From Jaenimonas drosophilae (lineage: Eukaryota; Euglenozoa; Kinetoplastea; Trypanosomatida; Trypanosomatidae), in NCBI GenBank assembly GCA_030849065.1, contig JASAON010001613.1, positions 1 to 64,000 on the forward strand: a stretch of 64,000 nt of DNA. The letters run 5' to 3'. Under the pieces are notes generated by a model. It did no database searches. It saw nothing but the letters and a program-made list of their open reading frames with translations, and had not been told where the DNA came from. The position numbers and the translations under genes were made by a program. Shown here one piece after another: positions 43,437 to 54,400 of the stretch. Within the stretch, counting starts at the first letter, position 1. Each line of letters opens with the position of its first letter.

Positions 43437-44331
43437 GGAGGAAACGATGTACTGTTGTAGGTGATGTGCTTGCTTCATGATGGTGCGAAGTTGAGGGAGG
43501 AAGAAGAGCAATGATGAAGGAAGTTAATGATGTGATGGAGAGGCATTCAGAAGATCGCAAGAAGGAGTGAGATCCCCGGCGACGGCGGTGCTCTCACACA
43601 AGATAAGCACGAGCCATTTGGTGAAAGAAGACATCAAACGTAGGAGCTGCACACACACACGCGGTGCGTACTCCTATAGGCACACAAGGAAGATAGAAAA
43701 TCTTATATGGGCACTATCTCACGCACTCCATCCAGTACATCATCGTAGCAGCAGGTGAAGCACAAGTGAGGGGGAGCGAGGTGATCGAGATGATGTGGGG
43801 TTGGCTGCAACACTCGCTGTTAGCAATCAGCCACGCATCACTCTCACTTTTTCTTTCTCGCACACGCGTAAAACACAAAATGACGTCGTCGTTCGTAGTT
43901 TTTTTTTGTTTCGTTCTTTCTGTATGAGGTGAATAACTTCTGGCTCATCACCACATGCAGAAACAAAACCACTGGGGAGAGAGAAGAAGAAGTAGTACTG
44001 CCACACGCTCAGAAGAACGTGCCATCCACAAACAAACAACAGTACAAACATACTTTCGCGTCCATCTGGATGATGATGATGATGATGGTGCGAAGCACAA
44101 GAAAAAAATGTTGATGGTGGATGCGCGAGGTCCCATCCGTTTTCGGGGATGAATCTGCTGAGGGGGCTATGCGAGAGAGAGAGAGGAGGAGTGGCCGATG
44201 ATGCCGACCACAACAACAAGGAAGGAGAGGGCTCTTTCAGAGAAGAGGTGGGGAGAGTAAGAGCTTCACGGAGGGGAGGGGGTGGAGATGAGAGCCCACG
44301 CACAACCTCGTGCTCTCTTCTCTCCAGGATG
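43437..44331. other. Intergenic region
   Basis: About 900 bases: the NAR1 acceptor at the low end, then the presumed 3' UTR of the phosphatase gene. A-rich runs (43899-43908) and GAT repeats (44071-44087) occur. No gene I can support on either strand. Confidence 0.5.
43472..43515 (-). promoter_or_regulatory. Predicted trans-splice acceptor for NAR1
   Basis: A minus-strand C/T tract (forward 43482-43515) is followed by the first AG at 43474-43473, inside the codon after an upstream ATG. The 5' UTR would be about 36 bases. Confidence 0.5.
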
Positions 44332-45690
44332 CTAGACGGAGAGGCATGGGGAGCTCTCTGTGGTTCCCAAGTACTGCGGATCTTCGAAGCACACAGAAAT
44401 AAATCCTGGCCGATCGCGCGACTGTTTTAGCAGCGGTGAGGCAACGACCTCGTCGGAGAGGTCCACCGCTTCGGTGGAATCATCCTCCATGCACGCAATC
44501 AAAAAACTGCTGCTGGAGGGGTTGGTGTTGTGAAGGGTGAGCTTCCGGCAGCACACGCGGTTTTCTGGGCTATCCTCCTCGTGCTCATCGGGGGATGCCA
44601 TGGCGGCAATGGGCCAGCGCCACTGTGGGTCGGGCACGTACTCACTCAGCTTTTGTTGGAAGGCCAGGTTCAAGCACACACACGGGCGGCGCTGCTTCAC
44701 CACGTGGAAGGCGTCGTCGAAGCTGCTGCCGTCGGCGGCCATGAGGTAGGCAATGACGATGGCCGCCGATCGCGAGATGCCGCGGCGGCAGTGAATGAGA
44801 ACGCGGCCCTGCTGCCGGCGCGCATCCTCAATGAACCTGAAGGCGGTATCGAGGCCATGCTCGAGATCCTGGTGTTGGCAGTCCTCCATCGGAATGCACG
44901 CACCAATAATGTGTGGGGCCATCACAACCACCTCCTTCGGTGCCAGCTCCTTCGCCACGTTGAGAACGTACTTGATGCGGTGGCGCTCCAGCAGCTCGGC
45001 GTTAGCGGCATCCCGCCAGGTGCCGAGACACAGCACCTCGTTGATCTCACTGATGGGATCGCACTCCGCGGCGTTACACACGCTATCCTCCAGCAGCGAC
45101 TGGCTTTGTGTGCGTTGTACGACGGATAAATCAAAGGCTGGGGAGGAGAGGCACTGCTTCCGTAGCCGGCAACGTGAGAGGCTCATGGGTGATGATGGAG
45201 AAACGAGCGGTCGTGGTGAGCATGAGGATGCCAAGCTGGTGCAGGTGGATTGAAGCACCGTGGGGAGCTCATCAGGCACCACGTCTTCTTCCTCCGTATC
45301 TGGCTGTGGGGAGAGAGTGAGTTGGCCGGGGGAGTCGGCCTCCACGCTCTGCTGATGCCGTTCATTGCCACGTTTTTGCGCGAGTTCCGCCTCCAGACGA
45401 ACCTGCTTCCGCAGCGGTTGCGTGGATGAGATGCTGTGGGCGCCCTCTTCCTCCTGGGAGGTCGAGGCCGATGAGGATGGCTCGTTGGTATGAATCAGCG
45501 TACGTGGCAGTGGGCCCTGCGGGGTGAGGGGTGAGCCCGCAAACAGGCATGGTGCTGACTCAGTTCCCCAGTGCTCGCGATCGCTGCTGCGCCGCTTCAG
45601 TGGGCTGGCCACAAACTGAGCGAGGTCGGCGTGGGAGCTGGTGTGGGGGGAGAAGAAGCCCAGCTCCAAAACTCGCTGCTCAAAGCTCAT
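44332..45690 (-). CDS. Dual-specificity protein phosphatase
   Basis: A 452-residue protein. The first 200 or so residues are a Ser/Pro/Gln-rich, probably disordered region. The DSP domain spans about 210-350. It begins ISEINEVLCLGTWRDAANAE, has the general-acid Asp in IPMEDCQ, and has the active-site loop HCRRGISRS with catalytic Cys301 and Arg307. The AFQQKLSEY helix closes the fold. It should remove phosphate from Tyr and Ser/Thr, as in MAP kinase phosphatases, though no kinase-docking motif is obvious. The tail is acidic. The ATG at 45690 (MSFEQRVLELGFF) is preferred over a far-upstream ATG whose frame runs through T-rich UTR-like sequence. Confidence 0.9.
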   Translation of the reverse strand: MSFEQRVLELGFFSPHTSSHADLAQFVASPLKRRSSDREHWGTESAPCLFAGSPLTPQGPLPRTLIHTNEPSSSASTSQEEEGAHSISSTQPLRKQVRLEAELAQKRGNERHQQSVEADSPGQLTLSPQPDTEEEDVVPDELPTVLQSTCTSLASSCSPRPLVSPSSPMSLSRCRLRKQCLSSPAFDLSVVQRTQSQSLLEDSVCNAAECDPISEINEVLCLGTWRDAANAELLERHRIKYVLNVAKELAPKEVVVMAPHIIGACIPMEDCQHQDLEHGLDTAFRFIEDARRQQGRVLIHCRRGISRSAAIVIAYLMAADGSSFDDAFHVVKQRRPCVCLNLAFQQKLSEYVPDPQWRWPIAAMASPDEHEEDSPENRVCCRKLTLHNTNPSSSSFLIACMEDDSTEAVDLSDEVVASPLLKQSRDRPGFISVCFEDPQYLGTTESSPCLSV

Positions 45691-47540
45691 ACTGCTGTGG
45701 ATGCAACACGTACCGGTTAGCGCCTTCACGTGGGCTTTGTTGTTGATGTTGATGTTGGTGAAGGAGAAGTTGACAGTGCCACACACGCGTACAACCCAAA
45801 GAAAACAAGAAAAACAAAAGGTCTCACAAAAATACAAGTAGTCAATCAATAGTACAACCTCACAACAACAACAGCAACAACAAAGATATGCGCGCGCTCA
45901 ATATAAAAAGGGGAGAGGCCGGCCACAGAAAAAAATGAAATGCAGGCACGCAACAACAGCAGCAGCAAAAAAAAAAGGTATGTGGCTTACCAAGTTGAGT
46001 TCCTCTCGCCCAGAATCTTCACGCAAACAAAAAAAACAAAATCAGGATCCGTGAGGAATGATGATGTTGTTCTAAGGCGGGAAGAGTGATGGAGGAGCTC
46101 GACCACAAGAAGATGGAGAGCTCTGAGGAGAGCTCGGAGGAGAAGGAACTACACAACGAACTGAAAATTGTATTTTCCCTACGACTCAGATCCCCACAAC
46201 GCGCGGAATGAATTGCTATTTTGTGAGCGATTGCTGATCGTCTAGTGAAAAACCAACCGCACACTGCAAGACAGTCAACGACGGGGGGAAGAAGTTAGAT
46301 GCCAAAGGCGGGCACTAAAATCAACGAAAATGGGAGTGAGGAGATGGCGATGCCGACCCCCTCCAAAAAAATCCCACACAACAACAACTGAGGCTTTGAC
46401 GATCACAGGATGATGATCCTCCACTAACTACTGATTTTCCAGGTCGCACGCTGCAACTCTGCCTTCTTCAAGCCAACAACAAGCAAAGCTCTTTTGTGTG
46501 TGTGTGTGTGTTGAGTGGCTGTTCTTCGCTGTACGGAGATCTCGTTGGCTACGCTATGTTGCCAGGAGCCTCGTACAATGAAGCAGATCCTATTCTGACG
46601 CCTACACTTGGTGGAAGGGCTTCTGCACCTCTCGTCAATCGCTTTAAGAGGCAACAAAGCCTTATAAAAAAGAGAAATTAAGCTTCCTCACACTACTGTG
46701 TGGTGGTCTTCACGCCAACGGTATGTGTTGTTGTTTGGGGGCACCAGAGGATGTGAGGAAGTACAGAAAGAAGGCCAACGCACCGGCGGCAGAAGAAGAA
46801 AATTAAACCAGAAAGAAAAGAAAAAAAGGCAAACGCCAGCCAATCTGGATTCTCGAGTATTCCTACACAAAATATTTGTATGCTGCACGCACACAGACAC
46901 GACCGCTCTTCTTGCCGAACAAACTCGGAGCCTAACCGTCAACGTGAGTTGCAAGCTATCTTCTTTGGTGCAAACGTCAATGGGGTTGGCCAGCAATCTG
47001 CCCTGTGGTCTTGCGCAACCTCAGTCTGTATGAGGGGGGCTGGGGAGAGGGAAATGTTGCCAGACAATCACCAAGTCCAGCACCGCACAAATCAAAGCTA
47101 CAAGAAAAACAACTAATCTAGCTATCTGTCAGTTGGCGAGCACACTCTTGTGTTTTCCGTGTGTGTGCGCTGCACCCTATTCAGCACTCTTGGGTTGAGT
47201 TTGCTTGAGCAATCTGGGGGCGTGCAACCAAAAACCTCCTTTACGAAGTCAACGGAGATGGATGAGAGCACCAACCTTGCGAATCAAAGAGCAGCAAGAT
47301 AAGAAAAAGAAAGATGTAGGGGAGAGGGAAGATGTGTTGCGGTGGTACACGTGTAGCCATTCCACGAATGCGTTGAGCTAGCTGCTCAACGACCCGAGAT
47401 GGCGCGCACGCTGACTTAGACCGCCGAGCAGGCAGGAGCATCGTTCGTTATCGGCAAACACCATTAACTCACCCTCCCAAGAATCCGCTACCTCAAACAC
47501 AACTCCACACCCATCATCATCACCACGCATCACTGTACCT
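45691..47540. other. Longest gene-free region, 1.85 kb
   Basis: No coding frame here resembles a protein on either strand. It contains many A runs on the plus strand (for example 45928-45934, 45967-45976, 46028-46034), CAA/CAG triplets near 45860-45880 and 45950-45966, a (GT)n run at 46495-46511, and a purine-rich stretch at 46776-46832. It must include the 5' UTR of the phosphatase and the 3' UTR of the zinc-ribbon gene. An RNA gene could lie here, but I cannot identify one by eye. Confidence 0.55.
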
Positions 47541-50500
47541 TCACCATATGCGGCTAATTGCCGCGGTGTAGGCATGAGCTGGCACCGACCACTCTGCGGA
47601 GTGCACCAACAACGGTTGGCGAATCTCAGGGGGAAAGTCAGTGAGCTCAGCCTCCGCACCCGCAGAAAGAAGAAGTGCCTCCACAGCATCCAACCGCGCA
47701 GAATGTGCAGGATTTAAGCACAACCTTGGCACCGGTGAGCTTGAATCCGGCGCAGAGGAGCCCGACACATCGTTGGAGGCCAACATCTCCACCACAGGTA
47801 GCGGGGCGGCGCAGTGTTCGCAGCTCGCGAGCGCGGCGGAGCGTGAGAGGCCGCCGCACACCTCGCAGGCCACAGGGGCATAGGGAATCCTCCTTGTTGC
47901 CTGTGTTTGCGGACATCCACACCCGGCAGCTCCCTCACAGCGCGCTGCCCAGCTTGGGCTCCAGTTGGAGCAGCACGGGCAGCACCACAACGTCGCGGAG
48001 GAGGCGATATTGGGGTGCAGCGAGAGGCAGCGTGTGCAGGCCATCTGGCCGCAGTTGGCGTGGCCGCACCCGGCGCACTGCCACGACTCCCACTGCGAGG
48101 TGTGCGCCCGTGGCGCTTGGCACGAGGCACAGGTGGCCTCCTCCAGCCCATTTGCGTGGAGTGGCTGCCACGCATCGTCAGCACGTTGGGGGCGCAGCCA
48201 AGCACCGCCATCATCCCGCAGCGGGTTTGCGTGGCCGCAGCCAACACATAGCCACGGGGCATCCTCCACCGTGGTGAGTAGGCCGCCCAAGATGGGGAGC
48301 ATCTCCGACCCGCAGGCCTCACAGCGCCCCTCATCCGCCGCCACAAGGTTGGCGCAGGATGGGCAGGAAGCTAGCCGTTTGCTGCTGCTGGCGTAGCGCT
48401 CGCGTGGGTGCGGGTGCGCGCAGCTGGAGCAGCGATGATGCTCCTCCATCGCCGCATCCACAGAGACCTTGTGGCCGCAGTGGTCGCACAAAAATTGTGG
48501 CACTGGGGAGGTCGTGGAGCTCGGGTTATTGTACGAAGAGCATGCGCTGCAGTGAAGCTGCTGCGGGGGGTTCATCTCACCACAGCCGCAGCTCCACAAA
48601 AAGATGGAGCGGAGATAGCCGGAATGGCTGTTGCAGCCGCCACAACGCACAGAATCTCCCTGCATGATGGAGTAGGTACCGCAGTCGTTGCAAACGAAGC
48701 ACAACTGATGATCATCATCGTGGCTGTGTTGGGTGGTAGTGGGAGGCATCCCGGGGTGGGATGCGCCACAACGCAAGCAAGAATCTATGCCCACGTCGGT
48801 GCTCGCCTCCCACTGGCAGTTGGGGCAGGTCCATGCGCATGGCGTCTCTCCGCGAAGGCTGCACGATGCACAGCGCACCTCGCCCAGGGAGTTTGTGGCA
48901 TCGCCACATCCGCACCGCCACCCTCCTTCATGCGTCTCTGCGCTTGATGAATGCACGGGGAAGGAGAGCGAGTGTGAAACCTGTTGGCTCTCATTGTGTT
49001 GTTCTTGTTGCTGCATCCACCAATGTTCCAGCTGCCTCGATCGAAGATGGAGTGGCTGACCCAACATTGCTGCCCACTGACGCAACTCACGCAGCATGCG
49101 CTTCCCGACCCCCACCGACGCTCGTGATGTGCTGGAGAGTACTGCCGCCATCAAACGCGGGCCGAGCTTGCGGAGCGCGAACATGCATGCATCAATACGC
49201 TGCGGATGATGGCGCACAACTCCCCACAACTCCGCTACAGACGCCTTGCGGGGATGCAGAAGAATGGCAGCTGCCACACTCAGTGCGCGTGCCTCCTCCA
49301 CCACATCATCCTCATGGTGCGGCACGAGTACCTCCACCGATGAGGCAACGACGGCCACCTCAAAGAGGCCTACACTCGGGGCGTAGAGGAGGCGCTCAGC
49401 CTTGCTGAAAATGCTGCGAAGGGCGGCAGCACGCAACACCGCCACCACCGCAGATGGCCGCATCGACGACGCACGGGCGGCGTCCATGTGCGATCGGGGC
49501 AGTTCTGCCCAACCTTCACAGTAGCCGCACACAAACACACGCAGTGCCTCCACACATCGCCAACCTTCGCAATTATCATTGCATGACCACATGCACACAT
49601 TCATGAAGATGGAGGCGCACCGACGTAGTACAGCGGTGGATTCATCCGCGTCCTTCCCCGTCATGAGATGAAAAATCATCACGCGTGGAAGTTGTTGTGC
49701 CACCTCCTTCGCAATCTGCATAGTTGCCTCCCACTGAGTGTGGCCGGAGAGGCCCGATTCCCTGCGACCCGCCGCGCTCACGAGGTACTCCATGAGCTCT
49801 CCATCCATCCGCAGCGCAGTATCCACCACGCTGCTGCCTGGGCCATTCATCTTCCGCATCAAGGTGGTTTCGAGATCCATCGCACGGCGGACGAGGTCGG
49901 CGTAGAGCATCAACGAGCGTTGAGCTGCGTAAAAGGGCCGCAAACGTCTCATTAAAATGGGAGGAAAGCGAGTGACGACGCTAGTGCTCATCGCAACGCT
50001 TCCATCATCTGCGATGTTTGTGGTGGTGGTGGTGGTGGTGAGTGAAGTATCATGTGTGGCATTATCCATCAACATGTGTTGATGCTCGTAGAAGACCTCC
50101 ATCACTTCCATCCAGTGGCGGTGAGCCTCGCCAAACTCATCCTGCGACGCCTCCCCGCTCCATGCGCAATTACGGGCGATGGCGAAGAAGAGCTGGTGCC
50201 ACTCGCGGAGTAATTCACGCGGGGGTGTTGCCTGCGGGAGCTGATTAAGATAGCGTCGAGCCGCGGCAACCCATTGGGCAGGAGGTGCCAATCGCAGTGT
50301 ATCTGTGGTGCATACGGAAGTTGCGCCCCGTCCTGAGGGAACCTCTTCTGCTGCAGGCCACAGCCACGGAAAGACCGCCGCGGCTCCATCGTGCAGCGCC
50401 AGTTGGCGGGCGACGACCTCGCGCACGGCTTTCGTCAGGGCACCTCGGCGGCGCATGAGTGGCAACACCTGCATCCAGGCTGCCTCGCCCTGCCGACTGA

Positions 50501-50819
50501 GCAGGCAACGACCGGGGTGGCTACTCAGCTCTCGTCCAACAGTAGGGAGAGGTGCGGAATAAGGTGAAGCAGAGGTGCTGCCCTTGTTCGTGTGTTGCTG
50601 TGTTGGCGCTGAATCATCCGCTTGAAGAATAACATCGCCGAGATCTACCAAGGTGAGGAGCCTTGCGTCGGGAATGGTGGGCGTGCGGTTGAGCACGGCA
50701 CACCTCCGCGCCGGCCTCCTCCGCACAACTCCTGAGCTCCACGAACACCTGGAGGTGTTGGCAACGCATGCACTGACAGGCCCACATCGCGCACAGGTGG
50801 CGAGGCGTGCGATGCGCAT
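47541..50819 (-). CDS. Protein with about ten Cys4 zinc ribbons, possibly mitochondrial
   Basis: A 1092-residue protein. The first 45 residues are basic and lack acidic residues (MRIARLATC then Arg-rich to RRRPARR), a possible mitochondrial presequence. The middle (about 100-640) is helical with no known motif. From about 650 to 1045 lie about ten CxC/CxxC...CxxC units, several with the RanBP2-type W-x-C-x2-C-x3-N pattern (WLCVGCGHANP, WQCAGCGHANC, WSCGCGEMNP). RanBP2-type fingers bind single-stranded RNA or proteins. A role in kinetoplast RNA metabolism is a guess. The start at 50819 follows a pyrimidine-rich stretch and AG at about 50850-50882; the frame is also open further upstream. Confidence 0.75.
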   Translation of the reverse strand: MRIARLATCARCGPVSACVANTSRCSWSSGVVRRRPARRCAVLNRTPTIPDARLLTLVDLGDVILQADDSAPTQQHTNKGSTSASPYSAPLPTVGRELSSHPGRCLLSRQGEAAWMQVLPLMRRRGALTKAVREVVARQLALHDGAAAVFPWLWPAAEEVPSGRGATSVCTTDTLRLAPPAQWVAAARRYLNQLPQATPPRELLREWHQLFFAIARNCAWSGEASQDEFGEAHRHWMEVMEVFYEHQHMLMDNATHDTSLTTTTTTTNIADDGSVAMSTSVVTRFPPILMRRLRPFYAAQRSLMLYADLVRRAMDLETTLMRKMNGPGSSVVDTALRMDGELMEYLVSAAGRRESGLSGHTQWEATMQIAKEVAQQLPRVMIFHLMTGKDADESTAVLRRCASIFMNVCMWSCNDNCEGWRCVEALRVFVCGYCEGWAELPRSHMDAARASSMRPSAVVAVLRAAALRSIFSKAERLLYAPSVGLFEVAVVASSVEVLVPHHEDDVVEEARALSVAAAILLHPRKASVAELWGVVRHHPQRIDACMFALRKLGPRLMAAVLSSTSRASVGVGKRMLRELRQWAAMLGQPLHLRSRQLEHWWMQQQEQHNESQQVSHSLSFPVHSSSAETHEGGWRCGCGDATNSLGEVRCASCSLRGETPCAWTCPNCQWEASTDVGIDSCLRCGASHPGMPPTTTQHSHDDDHQLCFVCNDCGTYSIMQGDSVRCGGCNSHSGYLRSIFLWSCGCGEMNPPQQLHCSACSSYNNPSSTTSPVPQFLCDHCGHKVSVDAAMEEHHRCSSCAHPHPRERYASSSKRLASCPSCANLVAADEGRCEACGSEMLPILGGLLTTVEDAPWLCVGCGHANPLRDDGGAWLRPQRADDAWQPLHANGLEEATCASCQAPRAHTSQWESWQCAGCGHANCGQMACTRCLSLHPNIASSATLWCCPCCSNWSPSWAARCEGAAGCGCPQTQATRRIPYAPVACEVCGGLSRSAALASCEHCAAPLPVVEMLASNDVSGSSAPDSSSPVPRLCLNPAHSARLDAVEALLLSAGAEAELTDFPPEIRQPLLVHSAEWSVPAHAYTAAISRIW

Positions 50820-51441
50820 CACCGCTAGCTTCTCTTCTTTCCTACGTCGTACTACCAACAAATGAAGATGGAGGAGGAGATTGTATGCCCATATATATCC
50901 ACCTGTATCAGAACCGAAACATCTGCAGCAACACAAAGAATGGCGAGTATGTTTGCCTTTATACGCGTGTGTGTGTGTGCGTCTGGCAGCACCCATGAAT
51001 AACTATACAAGGAGGGCCCATCTTGTAGATGGAAGATGTTTTGTGGGTGAGGTGGACCCAAACAGAGGTGGCTGATGGTGTTGAGCGGTATTGTGGAACT
51101 GCCAACGAGACCATCAACAACGACAGGAAACGAGCGTGATGCTGCGAGATGGTTCTCTCCACATCGGACGTCAGCACGCCTTAGTTCTCCACGTGGGGTC
51201 TGTGGCCGTACCAAATCAATGTGGGTACGTACGTCCACGACCTTACTCAAAATCAACGACAACAGCAAATGAATAAAAAAAGAACTCAAAGTACCTTCTT
51301 TGGATGTGTGTGCAATTCACCCTTCATGCGCAGTTTCATCTCCACATCATCTTCATCAACAAAAAAACACTGAGCGCCACTTAGGAGAGATCTTGGCACT
51401 GGATGCATGCTGTGTTGCAGTGTTAGTGCATCCTTCGTGTA
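50820..51441. other. Intergenic region
   Basis: About 620 bases. The low end holds the tract and AG for the zinc-ribbon gene (about 50850-50885), and there is a (GT)n run at 50968-50980. No further gene. Confidence 0.5.
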
Positions 51442-54400
51442 TTAGCTGAAGTAGATGCTAGCAAAGATGTTGCGGCTAGCCCAGTACATCACGCAGAGGA
51501 TCGGTACACACAGCCACACCATCACCATGGGAACATAGGTCAGCGGCGTCTTTTGCATGGAGAGGGCCGACTGCTGGCTAACACTGGCATCTAGCACAGC
51601 CTGCTCCTCCGAGGAAGCCGCGGAGGCTGCACCTTCCAACGTGGATGCGGTTGGCGCCCGTCGCCAAAAAAACTTGGTTCGCTGCTTCAGCACCTCACCC
51701 CGCTTTAGGAAGATGAGGATCTCATCCCAATCGGCGCAGGTACCCGTCATGGCACTAATCTTGCTGTAGTAGGCCGCGAAGGCGGAGCTCGGGTATCCAA
51801 AGAGGAGGCCCATCCAGTATTGATCGAGGGTATCCATCAAGGTATTAAACTGCGTGGCGGTCATGCACGCGTAGAGCGACGCAATGTCAATGGCGGTACG
51901 GTGGTAGCTCATCACTTGAAGGAAGTCGTTATACACGGTGCCGGTGTTGCCGTTGATGAGGGCACTCACCAGGGCGGAGGTGTGCAGCAGGCTCGAGCGC
52001 AGATCATCCACTTCGCTCGTGTTGGCCGTATTATAGGATGATGGTTTGTTGCCGTTCCACTCCACCTCCTCGTACTGGCACCAGGCGTAGGTGGATTGCA
52101 CCGCCATCCGCAGGGTATCCTTCGTCATGGCAACGAAGGCACGCAACCAGGCCGCGGCTGAGATGCTAATGCCACCCACAGACTCCGCATCGGCCAACAA
52201 CCAGTTCTGCTCGCCGGCAAAAAAAGAGTTGCCGGAAGTGAGCGTATTCACGCTCTTCCGTGATTCTGCCGCGGACCATCCAATATTAAAGATGCACACC
52301 GCGGCGAGTGCGACCATCGCGATGGAGGCTAGACGAACATTCCACCACAAACGCCCGTGATTGACGTTGAGGTGGTTGGTGGGGGCTGTGTAGTCGTTGG
52401 AAGGCAGCCGACGTGGATTATGCGAGTCCCACGAGCCGTTGGAGCGACCAAAGAAGTAGGCGGTGTAGCTGAAGCTACCAATGGAGTAGATGGCGAACAT
52501 CGCAATAACCACAATGGAGGTGGCCACGACGCGCACTTCAGAAAATACATAAACGGCATCCACCTTTTGGCTGCCGGTTTGCACCGCGGTGAGCGCGGAG
52601 ATGGCGGCGTTCTCCAACTCCACCACCTCAAGACCAGTTGGGGTAGAGTAGAGGGCGTTGACCTCCGCGAAGGTTCCCGTTTGATCGGCAAAGCTGTTCG
52701 CCGTGGAGGCAAAGGGGCTCATTTGCGTGAGCGTGGATTTGATGGCGCGGTTAATGGTGGCTTCTCCATTTGCGGGATCGACGACTGCGGCGGCGGTGAG
52801 GAGTAGGGCCTGAATGGTGGTGTTGCCGGTTTGCAGCGTGGATGTGTCGGCGGAGAGAAGGGCGTAAATGAGCTCCACATCCCATGCGTAGCAGAGCGAG
52901 ATGACCGGGGTGAGGCTCTCTTGCTGAAGATTGGAGATGAAGAACTCCTGAATGGCAGCGTTGATGGAGAGGGTGGGGAGGGTACCTGGGTCATACTCAT
53001 CCGTCGCCTGGGCTGCGGCGCTCTCTTGGTAGTACTGGCATCGCATCAATGCCGTGAAGACGGACTGGTAAAAACGGTGTACCATTGTCAGCTGAGCCGA
53101 CGTGAGGTTCGCCATGGCATTGGTGTTCCACGTGCCACCACTCATCAAGCTAGCGTAGTTGCTGAGGAGCGCTGAGCCGAACTGGGAGAGTTCGAAGAAG
53201 ATTTTCATCGTTGCTTGCAGGAACTGCACGAAGAGTGCAGATATGTTGTAGAAGACGGAGAGCCGCTCCACAATGGAGCAAACCATGCCCAGGGTGAAGG
53301 CAACCAACATGGCAGCCATGAAGAGCTGAGTGAGTGGCCACTGACGCGAGGTGCGCCACTCCCACGGACTGCGCCAATCCTCTTCCCCAGTGAGCTTCCC
53401 AATGGATCCCCAAGGGAAGGCGGCGAAGGCCACAGCGGCGATGACGACGGATGGAATCAGAACGAGCAACAAGGCCGTCAAGCCAGCCCCACGCCCAATG
53501 GAGGAGTAGGCATCGCCGGAGTCCAGAATGCCAATCATGACAACATCTTGTTGGGCCATGGCTACGCTCTGCAGAATGTGGCGAGGGCTGAGGTCGGGGA
53601 TGGAGAAGACCACCTTTCCTCCATCTGCCGAGACTAAGGTGGCATTGACGTCATACCCACGACCAAGCGGGGGAACCACAGTGTTGCCCGTTGAGTAGTT
53701 CAGGAGGTGTACAGCATAGTCGGTGCCTACAAAATTTTCGTTCATGACGTCCAAGGTCGCCACCAGCAGCGGCAAGTGGATCGCTGCACTGTATAGATTG
53801 CTCTCCTGCTCAAAGATCCAGCTGTAGAGGCCCACGGAGCGCATGAGGTTTTCCGCGTACACCTGAGTGGTGCATTGGCCCTGTATGTGAACCAGAACCG
53901 CCACCTCGACCACACCAAGCACGATGGGCATGACGAGACCCAGGGCAAGCAGGCCTCGTACGCTCCACACCCACTCCGGTTTGGTGTAGGCGAGGGTATT
54001 GGCCATCATCACCAGCAGCAGCAACGAGAGAATGGACATGAAGATGAATACCGCTCCAGTGGCGACGAGTTGGCGTGGGCAGCCAAAGACGGGATGGCTG
54101 GCGAAGTGCTCCACGATGCTGACGACGGAGTCCAGCACCTCGCTGTACTCCGAGGCGATGTAGGGGAAGCTGTGGCCAATGGTCAGGGTGCGTATCGAAG
54201 ATGAGGCTGAGGGAACCATGGAGACGGTGAAGGGGAGCTCCACCGCCGTTGCGGCCAAGAAGGCGTCTGTATTGATCACCCCCGCAGGAATCCATTCGAG
54301 GAAAGACGTCACGTAGCCAACGCGCCGGAGCATCTCCCGCTCATAGGCGATGAGGAGTGTAGCGTTGGACTGGTCCTCGTAGAACAGGGCACCGATACCA

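Noticed and set aside
46535..46580. A stretch containing CGCTATGTTGCCAGG, recalling part of human 7SL/Alu RNA
   Set aside because: The match is about 15 bases, kinetoplastid 7SL does not share this primary sequence, and I see no SRP core motif nearby.
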